A stretch of DNA of 64,000 nt, taken from contig OY744525.1 of NCBI GenBank assembly GCA_963556195.1, positions 23,982,718 through 24,046,717 on the forward strand, in the 5' to 3' direction. The notes below the pieces were generated by a model. The model saw only the letters and a program-made list of their open reading frames with translations, was not told the DNA's origin and did no database searches. The position numbers were made by a program, and so were the translations under genes. This document shows positions 34,185-44,960 of the stretch, one piece after another. Position 1 is the first letter of the stretch; each line of letters starts with the position of its first letter. The DNA comes from Sepiola atlantica (lineage: Eukaryota; Mollusca; Cephalopoda; Sepiida; Sepiolidae).

Positions 34185-34765
34185 TTTTGAGATGAGGATT
34201 GATAATTTGGATTATTTAGATTATTCGGACTACTGTTCTCATCTTGGATGTTATTTTCACAACGTTTCGGCCGATGTAACCTTTGACCTTCTTCAGATAC
34301 ACGTTTTGAATTTGGGAATCTTTATGCTGAACTTGGGCACTGATAAAAAATTTCAAACAAAACCTTTATTTAACCAAAGAGGGTAGATTGTTCTCATTCC
34401 ATCAGCCATGACCAGTTATTAGTGTTAATTATTAAGTTATGTAGACACGTGGTGCAACGGATAACAATCAGTTCTAGGTAACAGTCTTCTGGAGGTTGAA
34501 GGTTCAATCCTTAGTACAAGCGATAATAACTAATAATAAAATAATAATTAACACTTCTATGCGGTAATGGCTGATGGAAGAGAACAGTCTACCCTGGTAG
34601 ATTACATAAAAGGTTCTGTTCAAAATTCCGTAAAGGTTCACAAGTTCAACATAAAGATTCCCAAATCCGAAAAGATGCACATGAAGAAGGTCAGAGGTTA
34701 CATCGGTCGAAACGTTGTGAAAATAACAATAAAGATGAGAAAAATAGTTCAAATAATACAAAAAC
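34185..34765. mobile_element. Fold-back repeat with tRNA-like core, most complete copy
   Basis: The ends are inverted: 'cacaacgtttcggccgatgt' at 34258-34277 pairs with 'acatcggtcgaaacgttgtg' at 34703-34722, extending outward through 'actgttctcatcttgg' / 'aaagatgagaaaaatagt' and inward through 'gaccttcttcag' / 'gaagaaggtc'. The centre holds a plus-strand tRNA-like sequence. ORFs of 64-88 residues are the repeat itself. Confidence 0.8.
34446..34516 (+). pseudogene. tRNA-Arg-like sequence in the fold-back repeat
   Basis: 'acgtggtgcaacggataac' resembles the start of animal tRNA-Arg (GTGGCGCAATGGATAAC, A box) and 'ggttgaaggttcaatcct' its TpsiC arm with B box. Spacing (about 70 nt) is right for a tRNA. 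The acceptor stem does not pair, so it is a tRNA-derived SINE core and not a working gene. Confidence 0.65.
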
Positions 34766-34809
34766 ATCATTTGAAAACATTGTGGGACACAACTAAATTC
34801 GCGTTTCCT

Positions 34810-34950
34810 ATTCTATGATTGGTGGACAAGTCAGACATATAATGAAGTTTATTTGTACCAAATATGGTTGAATTGTAGAAAAGACTGAATTTTATTAACG
34901 ATTTAATGAGTGGCATTTTATTTCGTGGGGGGGGGGGCACTCTGTATTAT
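34810..34950 (+). repeat. Right end of the 29.5-kb mariner-like family
   Basis: 'gtggacaagtcagacatat', 'taccaaatatggttgaatt' and 'gagtggcatttta', then G11 (34927-34937) and 'cactctgtatta', match the right end at 29.93-30.06 kb. No transposase remains. Confidence 0.75.
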
Positions 34951-35339
34951 ACCTATTATTATTATTATTATAATTGTTTGCTATTTTTTTTTAGTTTCTG
35001 GCATACCAACCCTTTTTCGATTATTTAATACCGAAAAAAAAAAATTCATATCCAGTCAACACAAGTTGCTATTTTTAATTTCTATAATTTTTCAATAAAA
35101 AAACAAAAAATAAAACATTTTCTTTTTTATGGATGTCAAGCACGAACGCAGACCCCAAGATAATGTTCTATCCCCTCTTTGATCAAATTGAAATATATTT
35201 AACCAATTACAATCAAAATGTAGCTTCAGAATATATATGATTATGGGGGTCTATATATATGATTATGGGGGTCTATCTCTAAAATCTTAGGAGTTTGAAA
35301 AAAAAAAACAAAAAAAAAAACAGACAGGCAGGAACTACA

Positions 35340-35925
35340 ACTTTATATATAATAATAAGATATAATGCTATAGAAAGAAAACAAAAAATATTATTTTGAT
35401 ATCATTATCTAGTACATTGTTTGTAGTCATCATATCTTATTTGCTTTATCATGTCAGTTTATTTTCTGAATCTATTTAATTTATAAATTAAAATCAGTCT
35501 GTTATATTTTCCCCAGACAACGCTGGGATACGGGTCCTGCTACTATAATATAAAGATATAATTCCATTGAAAGAAAACAAAAAAAAAAATTATTTTGATC
35601 TCATTATTTCGTGCATTGTTGTAGTCAGCGTATCTTATTTGTTTTATCATGCCAGAGAGCGTTTCTGCTTGTTCCTCCCTTGGTATTCTTTTTCTCATCT
35701 CATTTAATTTATAAATTTAAATCAGTCTGTTATATTTTCCCCGGGCAACGCCGGGACACGGGTCCTGCTAGTATAATATAAATTCCATAGAAAGAAAGCA
35801 AAAAAAAAATTATTTTCATATCATTATCTCGTACATTGTTTGTAGTCATATCTTATTTGCTTTATCATGTCAGAGAGTGTTTCTGCTTGTTCCTCCCTTG
35901 GTATTCTTTTTCTCATCGATCTTGT
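35340..35925 (+). mobile_element. Tandem Helitron-type units (three of about 200 bp)
   Basis: Units share 'ccatagaaagaaaacaaaaa', 'cattatctcgtacattg' and 'cttatttgctttatcatg'. Two end in perfect hairpins, 'cccagacaacgctggg' (35512-35527) and 'cccgggcaacgccggg' (35740-35755), followed by 'acacgggtcctg' and CTACT/CTAGT (35540-35544, 35768-35772). The third copy breaks off before its end. This is the known Helitron 3' architecture; the tandem form matches the minus-strand pair at 7.7-7.97 kb. Confidence 0.75.
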
Positions 35926-35929
35926 GATT

Positions 35930-36110
35930 ATTGAACAGCAATAAAACAAAGACTGTTGGACATTCATGACTGAAACTTGGTGGACAAGTCAGGCATAGGC
36001 TGATGTTTATTTTATTAAAAATGGTTGGATTGAAGAAAGGATTGCGAATTTTATTAATGATTTCATACGTGGCATTTTTTGGAGTATCACCATGTCACCA
36101 TAGACGAAAA
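35930..36110 (+). repeat. Right end of the mariner-like family, third copy
   Basis: 'gactgttggacattcatgac', 'ttggtggacaagtcaggc', 'aaaatggttggattgaa' and 'ggcattttttggagtatcac' match the 29.9- and 34.8-kb ends. It lacks the long G run. Confidence 0.7.
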
Positions 36111-36299
36111 TTACTTTTAGGCTATGAGACATGTCAACTTCTGATTGGTTTTGAACAAATTTTTGATATTTATCTAAATCTTATTACATTAATCAAATGT
36201 CACCATTTGTTAATAATTAATAATTAAATAATTAAAGAACAACTTTTATCAAGTAAATTCAAAGTTATTGAAAGACATTATAATTTTGGTGTGTTTTAA

Positions 36300-36560
36300 T
36301 TTTGGGTGATTCTCCAGATAACTTGAGCCAGCTTTCTTTAAGGGAGGAAGTTTCTCGAGAATATCAAATTTATAAGCGGTCTCTAGTCGCATGTATATTT
36401 CACTAAGGTGGGATAATTTTAATGTTAGTTTTTATAGTTTTTTTTTTTTTTTTTTGCAGGGAGGTGTCACCATCCTCCCACATTAACCGCTTGATATTTA
36501 AATTCAACATCACGTAACTTTGGTGATTATGTCATACCTCACCGTATTTATGCCGTATGA
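36300..36560 (-). mobile_element. Degenerate 5S-derived SINE, minus strand
   Basis: Body words 'gagccagctttctttaa', 'gggaggaagtttctc' and 'tttttgcagggaggtgtcac' parallel 18650-18790, and 'aacatcacgtaactttggtg' (36508-36527) is a remnant of the 5S box A region in inverse orientation. The head is shortened and diverged. A G12-class run follows at about 36590. Confidence 0.65.
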
Positions 36561-36679
36561 TCCGCCATAATCACGTTGAACCTTTAGTGGGGGGGGGGGG
36601 AGTGATTACGATATATTTACTTTTTTTTCAGGAAAATGCATTAAAAGAATTACAAATTAACTTTTAAAATTTGATAGTT

Positions 36680-37010
36680 AATTGCTACTATTATTCAATC
36701 CGAAGGTCATACTGATTAGGTCATAGTTTCCTATCAAATAAATGAATATATAAAGAGAAAAAGGGATAAAAAAAAAATTATAATAATTGTGACTATGAAA
36801 TAAATTAAGAATTTCGAAATATGAACGTGTCTAATAATCTTATCTTTACATCTCGTCAGTAAATCAATAAATAATATTGCATTTCTATTTACGCAAAATG
36901 ATGGCGTCTGGATTATGGATTTGTGCATGACAAATATCAGTGGCTTATGGAGTTATGGCCTACAATTAAACCAAGTGGCAATTGAAAAAGAACCTGAAGA
37001 ACATAGTTCT
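36680..37010 (+). repeat. Dispersed segment, copy 2 of the 33.2-kb repeat
   Basis: Collinear with 33170-33560 apart from small indels. See the shared words there. Confidence 0.8.
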
Positions 37011-37244
37011 TATAGAATAGACATTCGCAGCAAGAACTCGCCATCCTACCACAATTGAAAAGAATTGTCCTTTCTTCCTTTGTGTGCCTTACATCAAAAC
37101 GCTGCTAGTCTTTCTCCACTATCGTTATTTCCATGGAAGGTACTCGACTGAGTTTCAGTCTCTGATTGATTCTTCCTTGTAAGACATTCACAGCAAGAAC
37201 TCGAAAACTGCAAAGAACTTTCATTTCTTCCTCCATGTGCCACA

Positions 37245-37400
37245 ATCAAAGAACTCACTCAAACACTTGGTTTCAGTATTTCACCGATGTATAAACATTT
37301 AAAGCAAATTGGTAAGGTGAGAAAGCTATATGAATTGGCTCCTCATGAACTCAATGAACACATTTTTGTTTCTGAAATCGGTCATTATTTTCCGAACAAG
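37245..37400 (+). pseudogene. mariner transposase fragment (linker after the N-terminal HTH)
   Basis: The frame starting at 37245 gives 'TIKELTQTLGFSISPMYKHL', 'KQIGKVRKLYELAPHELNEH', closely following the mariner pattern in which a second helix-turn-helix ('LGVSQ...HL') is followed by 'IGKVKKLDKWVPHEL'. The WVPHEL-type box is here LAPHEL. After about 40 residues similarity stops. The DDE/D domain is absent, so it is inactive. Just downstream (37481-37515) is a short hairpin, 'ccggcagaataacga' against 'tgttattttgccgg'; a relative of that hairpin arm recurs near 39410. Confidence 0.8.
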
Positions 37401-38555
37401 CTAATATAATAATATAAGAAGTGTTTGTCTGTGTGTTGTCTAACTACAATGTTAAGCCATTTTATTAACAAATAAGCTATTTTGCCTGGACCGGCAGAAT
37501 AACGACCCTCTTGTTATTTTGCCGGTTCATGTTTTTTTTTTAACTGTTACAGCGAAGATTTCACAAATCTACTTACAAAAAAGATAACTTTTGTTTTAAC
37601 ATTTTTCCAACAAAAAAAAAAGAAATAATTAAAACTTCTGACTAATTTTTTTTTAATAAAATAAATAATTCTTCGATTAAAATGCGTCGTCACATGTAGC
37701 AGTTGAAATTATTGTTATTTTATCACAAAAAAAAACAATTAATTTAATCATTAATTTAATTAAATGATGAGAAATAGTCCTAACATTTACCTTAAACAAG
37801 CAAAAACTACCCGCCATCCGGGCGGCAATTACTGAAGCTTTAGTCTTCTTTACAGAAACCAAAGAAGTAATTTTCATTTTTACATTTTGGTAATTTATAG
37901 AAAAAATTTTTTTAAATGATGATTGTGTAGTGTTATTTGATATATTCCAATGTGAGGGAAATATACTGTGCATGAACATTGTCAAATTTTGCTTCAAGGA
38001 AAAAACAACAAAAAGGTTAATTGATATGGTCTTTAAGATATTCAACATCGATAAATTTTATTTTGTTTCAGTATAAAAATGAAAATGAATTCCCCATTAA
38101 AACTGGTTATATAATGAAATAAATAAACATAAGGATGGAACGTGGATTGGTCAAAGAAAACTGAGTAATTCAAAATGGGTACTTTGTGCTTTTCACCTTT
38201 ATTATAAAAGACTGATCTGCTTTAATTTCTTTATGGACTTATCTTTAATTATTTTAATAATCAGATTTCTTAAAACGAGTTAACTGTTATCTAAGAAAAA
38301 AAAATAGTTGAGTTACACAAAGACATTTTTTTTCAACGCAAATTACTTTTCTACGCTTTACAATGAAATCCAACTCAAGAATCTAATGGTTTGTAATATT
38401 TTCGTTCATTTAATTTTTACTTTTAATGTTTTTTGTATTAAAAGCAGATATTTCTTTTATATTCAAAAGATTAAAATAATCGACAGAATAACAACTGATG
38501 ATCATGATGATCATCATCATGATCAAGAAGAAAAATAAGAAAATAAATTGTTATT
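37401..38555. other. AT-rich spacer
   Basis: Apart from the 13-bp hairpin noted at 37481-37515, nothing recognised. The 123-residue minus-strand ORF (37677-38048) is AT-driven (Ile/Lys/Asn/Phe-rich) and has no motif I know. Confidence 0.45.
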
Positions 38556-38558
38556 AAA

Positions 38559-38933
38559 TATTCCATGGTAAATGCCAGTATACTGAAATCATATGCCCTT
38601 AATAGTGTTAAGCTGAAAATTCATATACACTAAATGTACAAAAGCAAAGAAATTCCCAAATTTTTACACTTTTATTGTCATTAAGGGTATGACTACATAT
38701 CAACCAAACCATTTCATTATCACATCACTACAGTATAAATCTCTATGCATGAGTGGATGAAGTGTGTGAGGTGCGCTGAAGAAAATTCCTAACAGTAAAA
38801 TACATAGCCCTGTTGTGCTCGCATACCCTTAATGACAATAAAAGTGTAAAAATTTGGGAATTTCCTAGCTTTTGTACATTTAGTGTATATGAATTTTCAT
38901 CTTAACCCTATACTGGCATTTATCATGGAATGT
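38559..38933. mobile_element. Fold-back element, arms of 110-130 bp
   Basis: The left arm 38559-38690 and right arm 38824-38933 are inverted copies sharing 'tatacactaaatgtacaaaa', 'gaaattcccaaatttttaca', 'cttttattgtcattaagggt' and the outer 'aaatgccagtata'. The left arm has about 25 extra bases. The 133-bp loop is unrelated. No coding. MITE-like, but no target duplication was identified. Confidence 0.9.
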
Positions 38934-38939
38934 CACTAC

Positions 38940-40493
38940 TTTTGTAAAGGCTATACCTCAATACAATGGTTATTTTTAAGGTTTTTTGGCATTTTCTGGA
39001 AAACTAAGGTATATGGTAAACTGAAATTAAAATGCCATCAACTAGACCCTAAAACCTCTATCTCTGCCCAAAATCAGTTGAATCTGAATAGTTGATGAGA
39101 TACAGGGTGGCACATATGTACGTACGTACGTACACACAGACAACATGATTTCATGATTGAACTTTCTGGATCTCTGGGTTGCCTTGATTAATGATGCTGA
39201 AATTCTACACACTTATAGAACCTATCAAATAAAAATTTTGTGCAAAGTTTTAACTAATTTGGTTTATTGGTTTTTGAGATATGATTAATCAAATTCTAGC
39301 ATAGGCCGTTTTTGAAGTCTATTAAGCGATAGAGCGCTCTCGCGCCTCCCTTGATTTAGGTGCTTATTTATTTCATCACCTTTTAACATAAGTCGGCGAA
39401 ATAACTAACCCCTCGTTATTCTGCCGATCCCGTCAAAATAGCCTTTTCCTTTTATTAAATAAATGTAACGTTTACTTTATTTTAAATCTGAATAAAATAT
39501 AAATGAATGGATGAACTATTTTGTATAACAAGATTTTCATTCATAAAATGAATTTTTTTTTTAGAAATACTACACAAATTTCTGCAATCGGAGTTGTAAT
39601 ATCGTTTGAAACAGTAAAACTGTGTTCATTTATTTTTGTAAACTATAAATATATCACTCGGCCAACGAGAGCTATAGCCTCTAATTGGGTCTTAACTCCA
39701 TAGAAGTATAACTTTTTAAGCCCATAACTTCAGTTGCGTAGGTACAATTTTAACAGTTTTCTCAATAACAGTATTTTATTGATTGCTTTGAAATAGTTTG
39801 GAATCCAATCTATTAAAGATTCAAAGTGTGTCTCATTATTATGAATTCATCCTATGATTGGTATTCCAACCAATATATATATATATATATATATGACGAT
39901 TTAAATCATTTTCAAATCATGTTCCAAATAAAGAGTATTAAAGTATTAAGTAAAGTATTTAAAGGTATTAAAGTTTTTTACAGCTATTTCAAGGCAATGT
40001 TTATTTTAAGTCATATACTTCAAATATAATTTTTTTAAGACATCGAATCTAATCAAAACAGAATCTCATATGTACAAAGGAAACAAATCACAAAAATGTC
40101 TGAAAAAGTTCAATTTTCGCCCCCTAAAATTAAAATCACAAGAGTAGATCCATTGTCAAATACCTCGGTTAGATGTTAAATTATTTACACATCAAAGTGC
40201 ATATTTTACAACCCGAGAAGAGAGGAAATTCGATTGATAAGTCAGTAAAATTTACTTCCTATGCTTCTTCAATGGTGACCATTTTCTTTGCATATTTAAA
40301 AGAAAAATTTATAAATTTTTTATTTTTTTAATAAATTTTACAGACTTATCCGTCGAATTTTCTCCGATGATAAGAGCATATCTTTAAAAATCCATGGATT
40401 AAGGAAATAATTTTTTTTATATAACCCTTGTTTGAACAATTGCTAATTTAATAAATATTGCATTTCATCCCATTTTTATTCTCATCACTTATC

Positions 40494-40535
<42 letters not shown>
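38940..40535. other. Spacer with short simple repeats
   Basis: Contains (GTAC)n at 39117-39134, an AT run at 39873-39892 and another at 40499-40535, and a local inverted pair around 40225-40400. No gene seen. Confidence 0.45.
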
Positions 40536-40536
<1 letters not shown>

Positions 40537-40539
<3 letters not shown>

Positions 40540-42293
40540 GAAAGAAGAGAGATAAACATGTACGAATGACAAATCTATTTCCACTTCGATTGTTCAAAGC
40601 AAGGTGTACTCGGTAAAAACATGTTTATTATTCTTTAAAATTCTTCTTCTTATTATTATTATTATTAAAATTTAAATACATAAATTTCATTACTCCATCT
40701 GACACCCTCTCTAACATTAGACTAATTCTTAAATTTTATAATCTGTTAATTTTTTAATTCTTAATTTTTCCAACCTTACAAATAACCATCCCAATAACAT
40801 AGCGTATCCTCCCCTGTACACCTAATAACTATATTAACTCATAACACTTAATGTACATTCATAACTAATATTATTCTCCTCCACTCCCCTAATCCTTAAC
40901 CGCTTTTACTTCAACATTCTAATTCCTATTCCCCTTTTTTCAATTATTGGCCAACCCTTATACACACTCATCCATTGCTTTTTTTTTTTATCTCCCTTGT
41001 ATTCGATCCATCGACTCTGTATACGCTTCGCTCTACCGACAATATTTTTCTCATAGATTCCATTTTTCTCACCTTTAAACTACGCTCCCTGGTTACTCCT
41101 ATAATGGTCCCTTTGCCCCCCTTAAAATCTATTTATAACTTCAACACACTAGTGCTTCACTTAGGTTACAAAATTCAACCCAATCCTACCTCATAATCCT
41201 TGTACTAGAAATCAATTGTTGCAAGCAGACTAACGCTGTTCCCAATCCTAACTTCAGTTATACATTAAAGTTTCTTATTTAGTCATGCATTTAATATTTA
41301 ACTAACTGGAAAGTCTTTATACATCAAACACAGAAACACTAGTTTTTGTCCGAATTATTACATATTAAACACATAAATTCCAGATTTCCATTCATTTGAA
41401 CCATAATTTCCCAATTGGAACCCTTTTAAACTTTCTGAATTATATATAAGTTCGTTTAAAAATTCGTTTTAATTACGGGACCTCCCCTCTTTCAAAAATA
41501 TTTACTTACTGACCTGAATTCACTTCTGTTTTTAGCTTATGATAACCCCACCCCAACTCGCACTGGTTTTATTGCTTACTAGCAATAAGCAGTAACCAAA
41601 CAATCCCTTCCCCTTCTCTTCTCCCAGCATCAGCCATAGTTGATTTAACTAACCCTATCACCCACCTTCTTTATCTTTTATCTTTATCCCTTCCCCCACT
41701 TCCTCATTTGGCCTTGTCTCCAACCAAAGCTGTCGCTTTTCTTAGACTCGATCGAGGTCACTACTTAAATTCCCAACTGCCTGCGTTTAATATACACAAT
41801 TCAATCTCAATTTCTGAAAAACTACTCTCATTCTCGGTCCATGGAAGTATTTTAAAATGGCCCGAATTCTCAAAATTAGTTCCGAATAAGTGCGTTCCAC
41901 CTACGATTGAACTAAACATCTTTCTATTGGATTTACTTCATTTTTTAACATTTTCAACGCTGCCTTCACGAAACCCCTTTTTTCCATCTTTAAATCTCCT
42001 TTTATCAGATACCTCATCTACGGACATTCACCAACTGGACAGACCCCATATTTTTTTTTTTTACAGGCACACTCTTACTCTCCATTACTTTATATTTTTT
42101 CAAATTTTGAATTTTGGCTTTTCCACTGCCAATTTATCCATCTATGTAATTCCTCTGATGATAAGATTTTAATATTTGAAAAGCCTTGGCTTAAGGAAAG
42201 AATAATAAACATGTTTTTACCGAGTACACCTTGCATTGAACAATCGAAGTTAAAATAGATTTGTCATTCGTACATGTTTATCCCTTTTCTTTC
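40537..42293. mobile_element. 1.75-kb element with 100-bp terminal inverted repeats and strong C>G skew
   Basis: The left arm (40537-40638) and right arm (42196-42293) are inverted copies: 'gcaaggtgtactcggtaaaa' / 'ttttaccgagtacaccttgc', 'acatgtttattattcttt' and 'cattcgtacatgttta'. The interior is strikingly G-poor: by hand count 40741-40980 has about 69 C and 9 G. Its longest ORF (41708-42172, 154 residues) has no motif known to me and probably reflects composition. The type of element is unknown. Confidence 0.75.
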
Positions 42294-42381
42294 ATCTATC
42301 TTTATAATTGCTCTATCTCGTATATTGAGCTTAAACCATTTCACTATAGGTTCTATCTACTAAAAGTATACTTTTAGTTTC

Positions 42382-42389
<8 letters not shown>

Positions 42390-42422
<33 letters not shown>

Positions 42423-42756
42423 ATTTTGATGTTTCGCTGAGAATATTCAGTCATGTCTGGAACAAGGCCAATAAAAACATGCTCGATGAGCTCCGAATAT
42501 AAGGTACAGAGCATTTATACATATATTTGTAGAATTTACCAAGATATTTTTTTTCCAGACTGGTTTCATCACAACGTAAAAAATCTTTTATTTTATTATT
42601 TATTTATTTTGTAAAGTTATAGTTCCCTACACACACCTTGCTGTTAAGCGAAACACTATAACTTTACAAAATAAATAAATAATTAAAAAAATATCTTGGT
42701 AAACTCTCCAAATACATGTGTGTGGGTGTGTGTATATATATATCTATATATATATA

Positions 42757-42795
<39 letters not shown>
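42390..42795. repeat. AT microsatellites and an imperfect hairpin
   Basis: TA runs lie at 42390-42418 and 42733-42792. Between them 'ataactttacaaaataaata' (42658-42677) pairs with 42601-42620, and 'ttaccaagatattttttt' (42536) with 'aaaaaaatatcttggtaa' (42684), forming an inverted repeat with a 40-bp interruption in the left arm. Confidence 0.85.
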
Positions 42796-42799
42796 AAAC

Positions 42800-43140
42800 T
42801 ATGATGATCCATCCTTTTAGAATAAAATATGAAAGTTGACTCATCAAATCTGCTTATCAGGTGGGATATTGTTGGTTCTCAGTAGAGCTCTACACCCTCC
42901 GGGTGCTTTTTTCAGTGTGAATGCGGACATATTGACGCCCTTAATCTTCCAAGATATGAATAGAAATGTTATTAATAATAAACAAATATGAGTACACATT
43001 CCAAATCATTCTGTAAGTAAATAAGATGCTATCAATAATTAATGCGTGTCCCCTTTTACGCAAGGCGTGGGTGGGGTGGGGATTACTTATTAGAATTAAT
43101 CACGAGAGATATTTTCTTCTCTTGGTTCTATTTATCTTTG
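42800..43140. other. Spacer before an exon-like ORF
   Basis: Includes the small dyad 'acaccctccgggtgct' (42890-42905). Nothing else recognised. Confidence 0.4.
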
Positions 43141-43144
43141 CAAC

Positions 43145-43251
43145 AGGCCAATTGCAAGAACGGAAGACAAAAGTTCTCAAGCTACTTGGAAGCTCTCGAA
43201 TTATTCTCAGGCCCCGAAGACAGTCAATGGTCATCGGAAAACTTCTTCTAG
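43145..43251 (+). CDS. Weak candidate terminal exon
   Basis: A pyrimidine-rich stretch ending 'tttatctttgcaacag' (43131-43146) looks like a splice acceptor. The frame that follows, with balanced codon composition unlike the AT-rich surroundings, reads 'ANCKNGRQKFSSYLEALELF' and 'SGPEDSQWSSENFF' and stops at 43251. No family is recognised. An overlapping minus-strand ORF of 136 residues (43100-43510) shares the same GC-richer patch. It may be a real last exon, a fragment of an unrecognised repeat, or chance. Confidence 0.18.
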
Positions 43252-43654
43252 AAGGTCGGAGAAAGTAGCCATTTTCAGCTGATTCCAATGAACCCCCAAG
43301 TGGACAAGATGGGGAGAAGGAAGGAAAGTGGTAAGGTAAAAGATTACACAAGGAGCCCCCTTCCTCCCCTCTCAAGGAATAAAAAAAAGCAGAAGGAGGG
43401 GAGCGAGGGTAGAGCAAGCTGAAACGGCCGAAGAAGAAGATGGTTGATTGCTCTTCTGGTTGGCATGTTTGGTGCGTTTTTAAGTGCAGTGGGGGGAGAG
43501 GGGCAGCCAATCCGAGATCAACTGTGACAGAAGAGGAAAGATAACGATGACACTGTGCTAAGTGTTGTGTTATGAATTATGTTTTGTGCTCGTCATTATG
43601 ACAGGTTTTGCATTAATTACATCGGAAGACATGGGGATGATTACCGATGTAAGC

Positions 43655-43694
<40 letters not shown>

Positions 43695-43913
43695 TATATA
43701 CAAAGTAATGGTGATTTTTCTGTCGATCTGCAGAACGTTTATAAACGTGTTTATCGAGGTGCCATTAACATTTGTTTTGTCATTAAGACATGCCTTACAT
43801 CTTATATAAAAAATTGCATTTCAAATAAATTTTAATACCGAAAATATTTAATCCGGGGTCTAGATTTAATTTATTCGTATTGATACAACGAGGAAGTAGG
43901 GTATATTTTTTCC

Positions 43914-44210
43914 CTACAGCCATCTTGGACAAACACACACGCACACGCACACGATGATGACTAGATTGTTTTGCTTTCCTTCTGGACCTTCCTGGGCAGG
44001 CCTATGGAGAGTGTGTCTTGTCCATTCAGTCTCTCTCTGGTAGTATCCAGAGAACTGGCAGAATATTACGTCTGAGATCAGGCAAACTCCAGAAGCTGCC
44101 AGGACTGAGCTGAATACGGCTCCTGCCTGCCTGTGTGACAGCACTCCAGATATTTCTGTAATGGTTGTCTCCCTTAGCTTTTTGATGAGCCAATAGCTGC
44201 CAATCATACT
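43914..44210 (-). CDS. Weak candidate exon, minus strand
   Basis: A patch of near-balanced composition in AT-rich DNA. One minus frame runs from about 44210 to 43914: 'SMIGSYWLIKKLRETTITEI', 'SGVLSHRQAGAVFSSVLAAS', 'GVCLISDVIFCQFSGYYQRE' and on to a (GTGTGC)n microsatellite before the stop. A hydrophobic stretch ('VFSSVLAASGVCLISDVIF') could be a membrane segment. A second minus frame is also open, which weakens the case. I do not recognise a family, and neither a start codon nor a clear acceptor decides the boundary. Confidence 0.18.
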   Translation of the reverse strand, partial: SMIGSYWLIKKLRETTITEISGVLSHRQAGAVFSSVLAASGVCLISDVIFCQFSGYYQRETEWTRHTLHRPAQEGPEGKQNNLVIIVCVCVCVCPRWL

Positions 44211-44419
44211 CACACACAGTACATTTTTTCTTAAATAAAAGTACAAATTTTGGGGAAAAAAAGAAAACAAAACTAAAAATATTTTTTACTCTAACCCGGA
44301 CCCCTATAACTGGGATTTCTTTTATTTTACATATTATTCTTAGGTGCATTATGCCAAATTGAATAATGTTGCATGAAGAGATTGCCTGCAATTTGGAATG
44401 TTGATCTTTGTATCAGCTA

Positions 44420-44452
44420 CTAGGTGTCCTTACTCGGTGTTGCCCGGGAGTC
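44420..44452 (-). mobile_element. Helitron-like 3' end, minus strand
   Basis: On the minus strand 'cccgggcaacaccgag' (hairpin) then 'taaggacac' then CTAGT (plus 'actag' at 44419-44423). The matching 5' end may be the TC start reading 'tctatatttatattcac' on the minus strand near 45512, but this pairing is a guess. Confidence 0.6.
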
Positions 44453-44633
44453 TTTTTACTTTCATTTTTGTTAATTTTGTTACCAAAATAATTTTTTTTA
44501 AAGTTGATTTTGAAAGTAAAATTTACCTATTCTCGTAAAACATTCATAAATTACTGATTACGAAGCTTTTGTTAAGAAAGGTCAATGCAATAAGGACAAT
44601 TCTGGCTCAACTTATAAGACAACGCCTGTTGTT

Positions 44634-44960
44634 ATGATACCATCCTCGCAAGCAGTATCTTCTTTTTTTTGGTGGTGGTGGTGGGGGGGGGGTTGTAATA
44701 TCCATTCTGTTATCATAAGATAAACCTTCCAGGCATTATCACCTAGTAGTATATGTTAGGCATGATAACACTTTTCCAGGGTTTAATTCCTCCTTCTTTA
44801 GGTATGGGGGGGGGGGGTAGTGTAGTATAAGTTCGTTCGTTATGATACCATCCTCCCATGGATTACTTTCTCCTTTAGGGGAGGGAGTAGTGATATACTA
44901 GCAAAAATAGGCAACCTCTGGTCGCATTTTTTTTTTTTTTTTTTGCAGTTATAATGATAA
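44634..44960. repeat. Repeats with G homopolymers, related to the SINE bodies at 18.7 and 36.4 kb
   Basis: 'ttatgataccatcctc' occurs at 44634 and 44839. G11 and G10 runs lie at 44681-44691 and 44807-44816. 'ggcaacctctggtcgcattt' followed by a long T run and 'gcag' (44909-44946) corresponds to the 36.4-kb body. There is no 5S head here. Confidence 0.6.

Noticed and set aside
34446..34516. Functional tRNA-Arg gene
   Set aside because: Acceptor and anticodon stems do not pair well and the sequence lies inside a multi-copy repeat.
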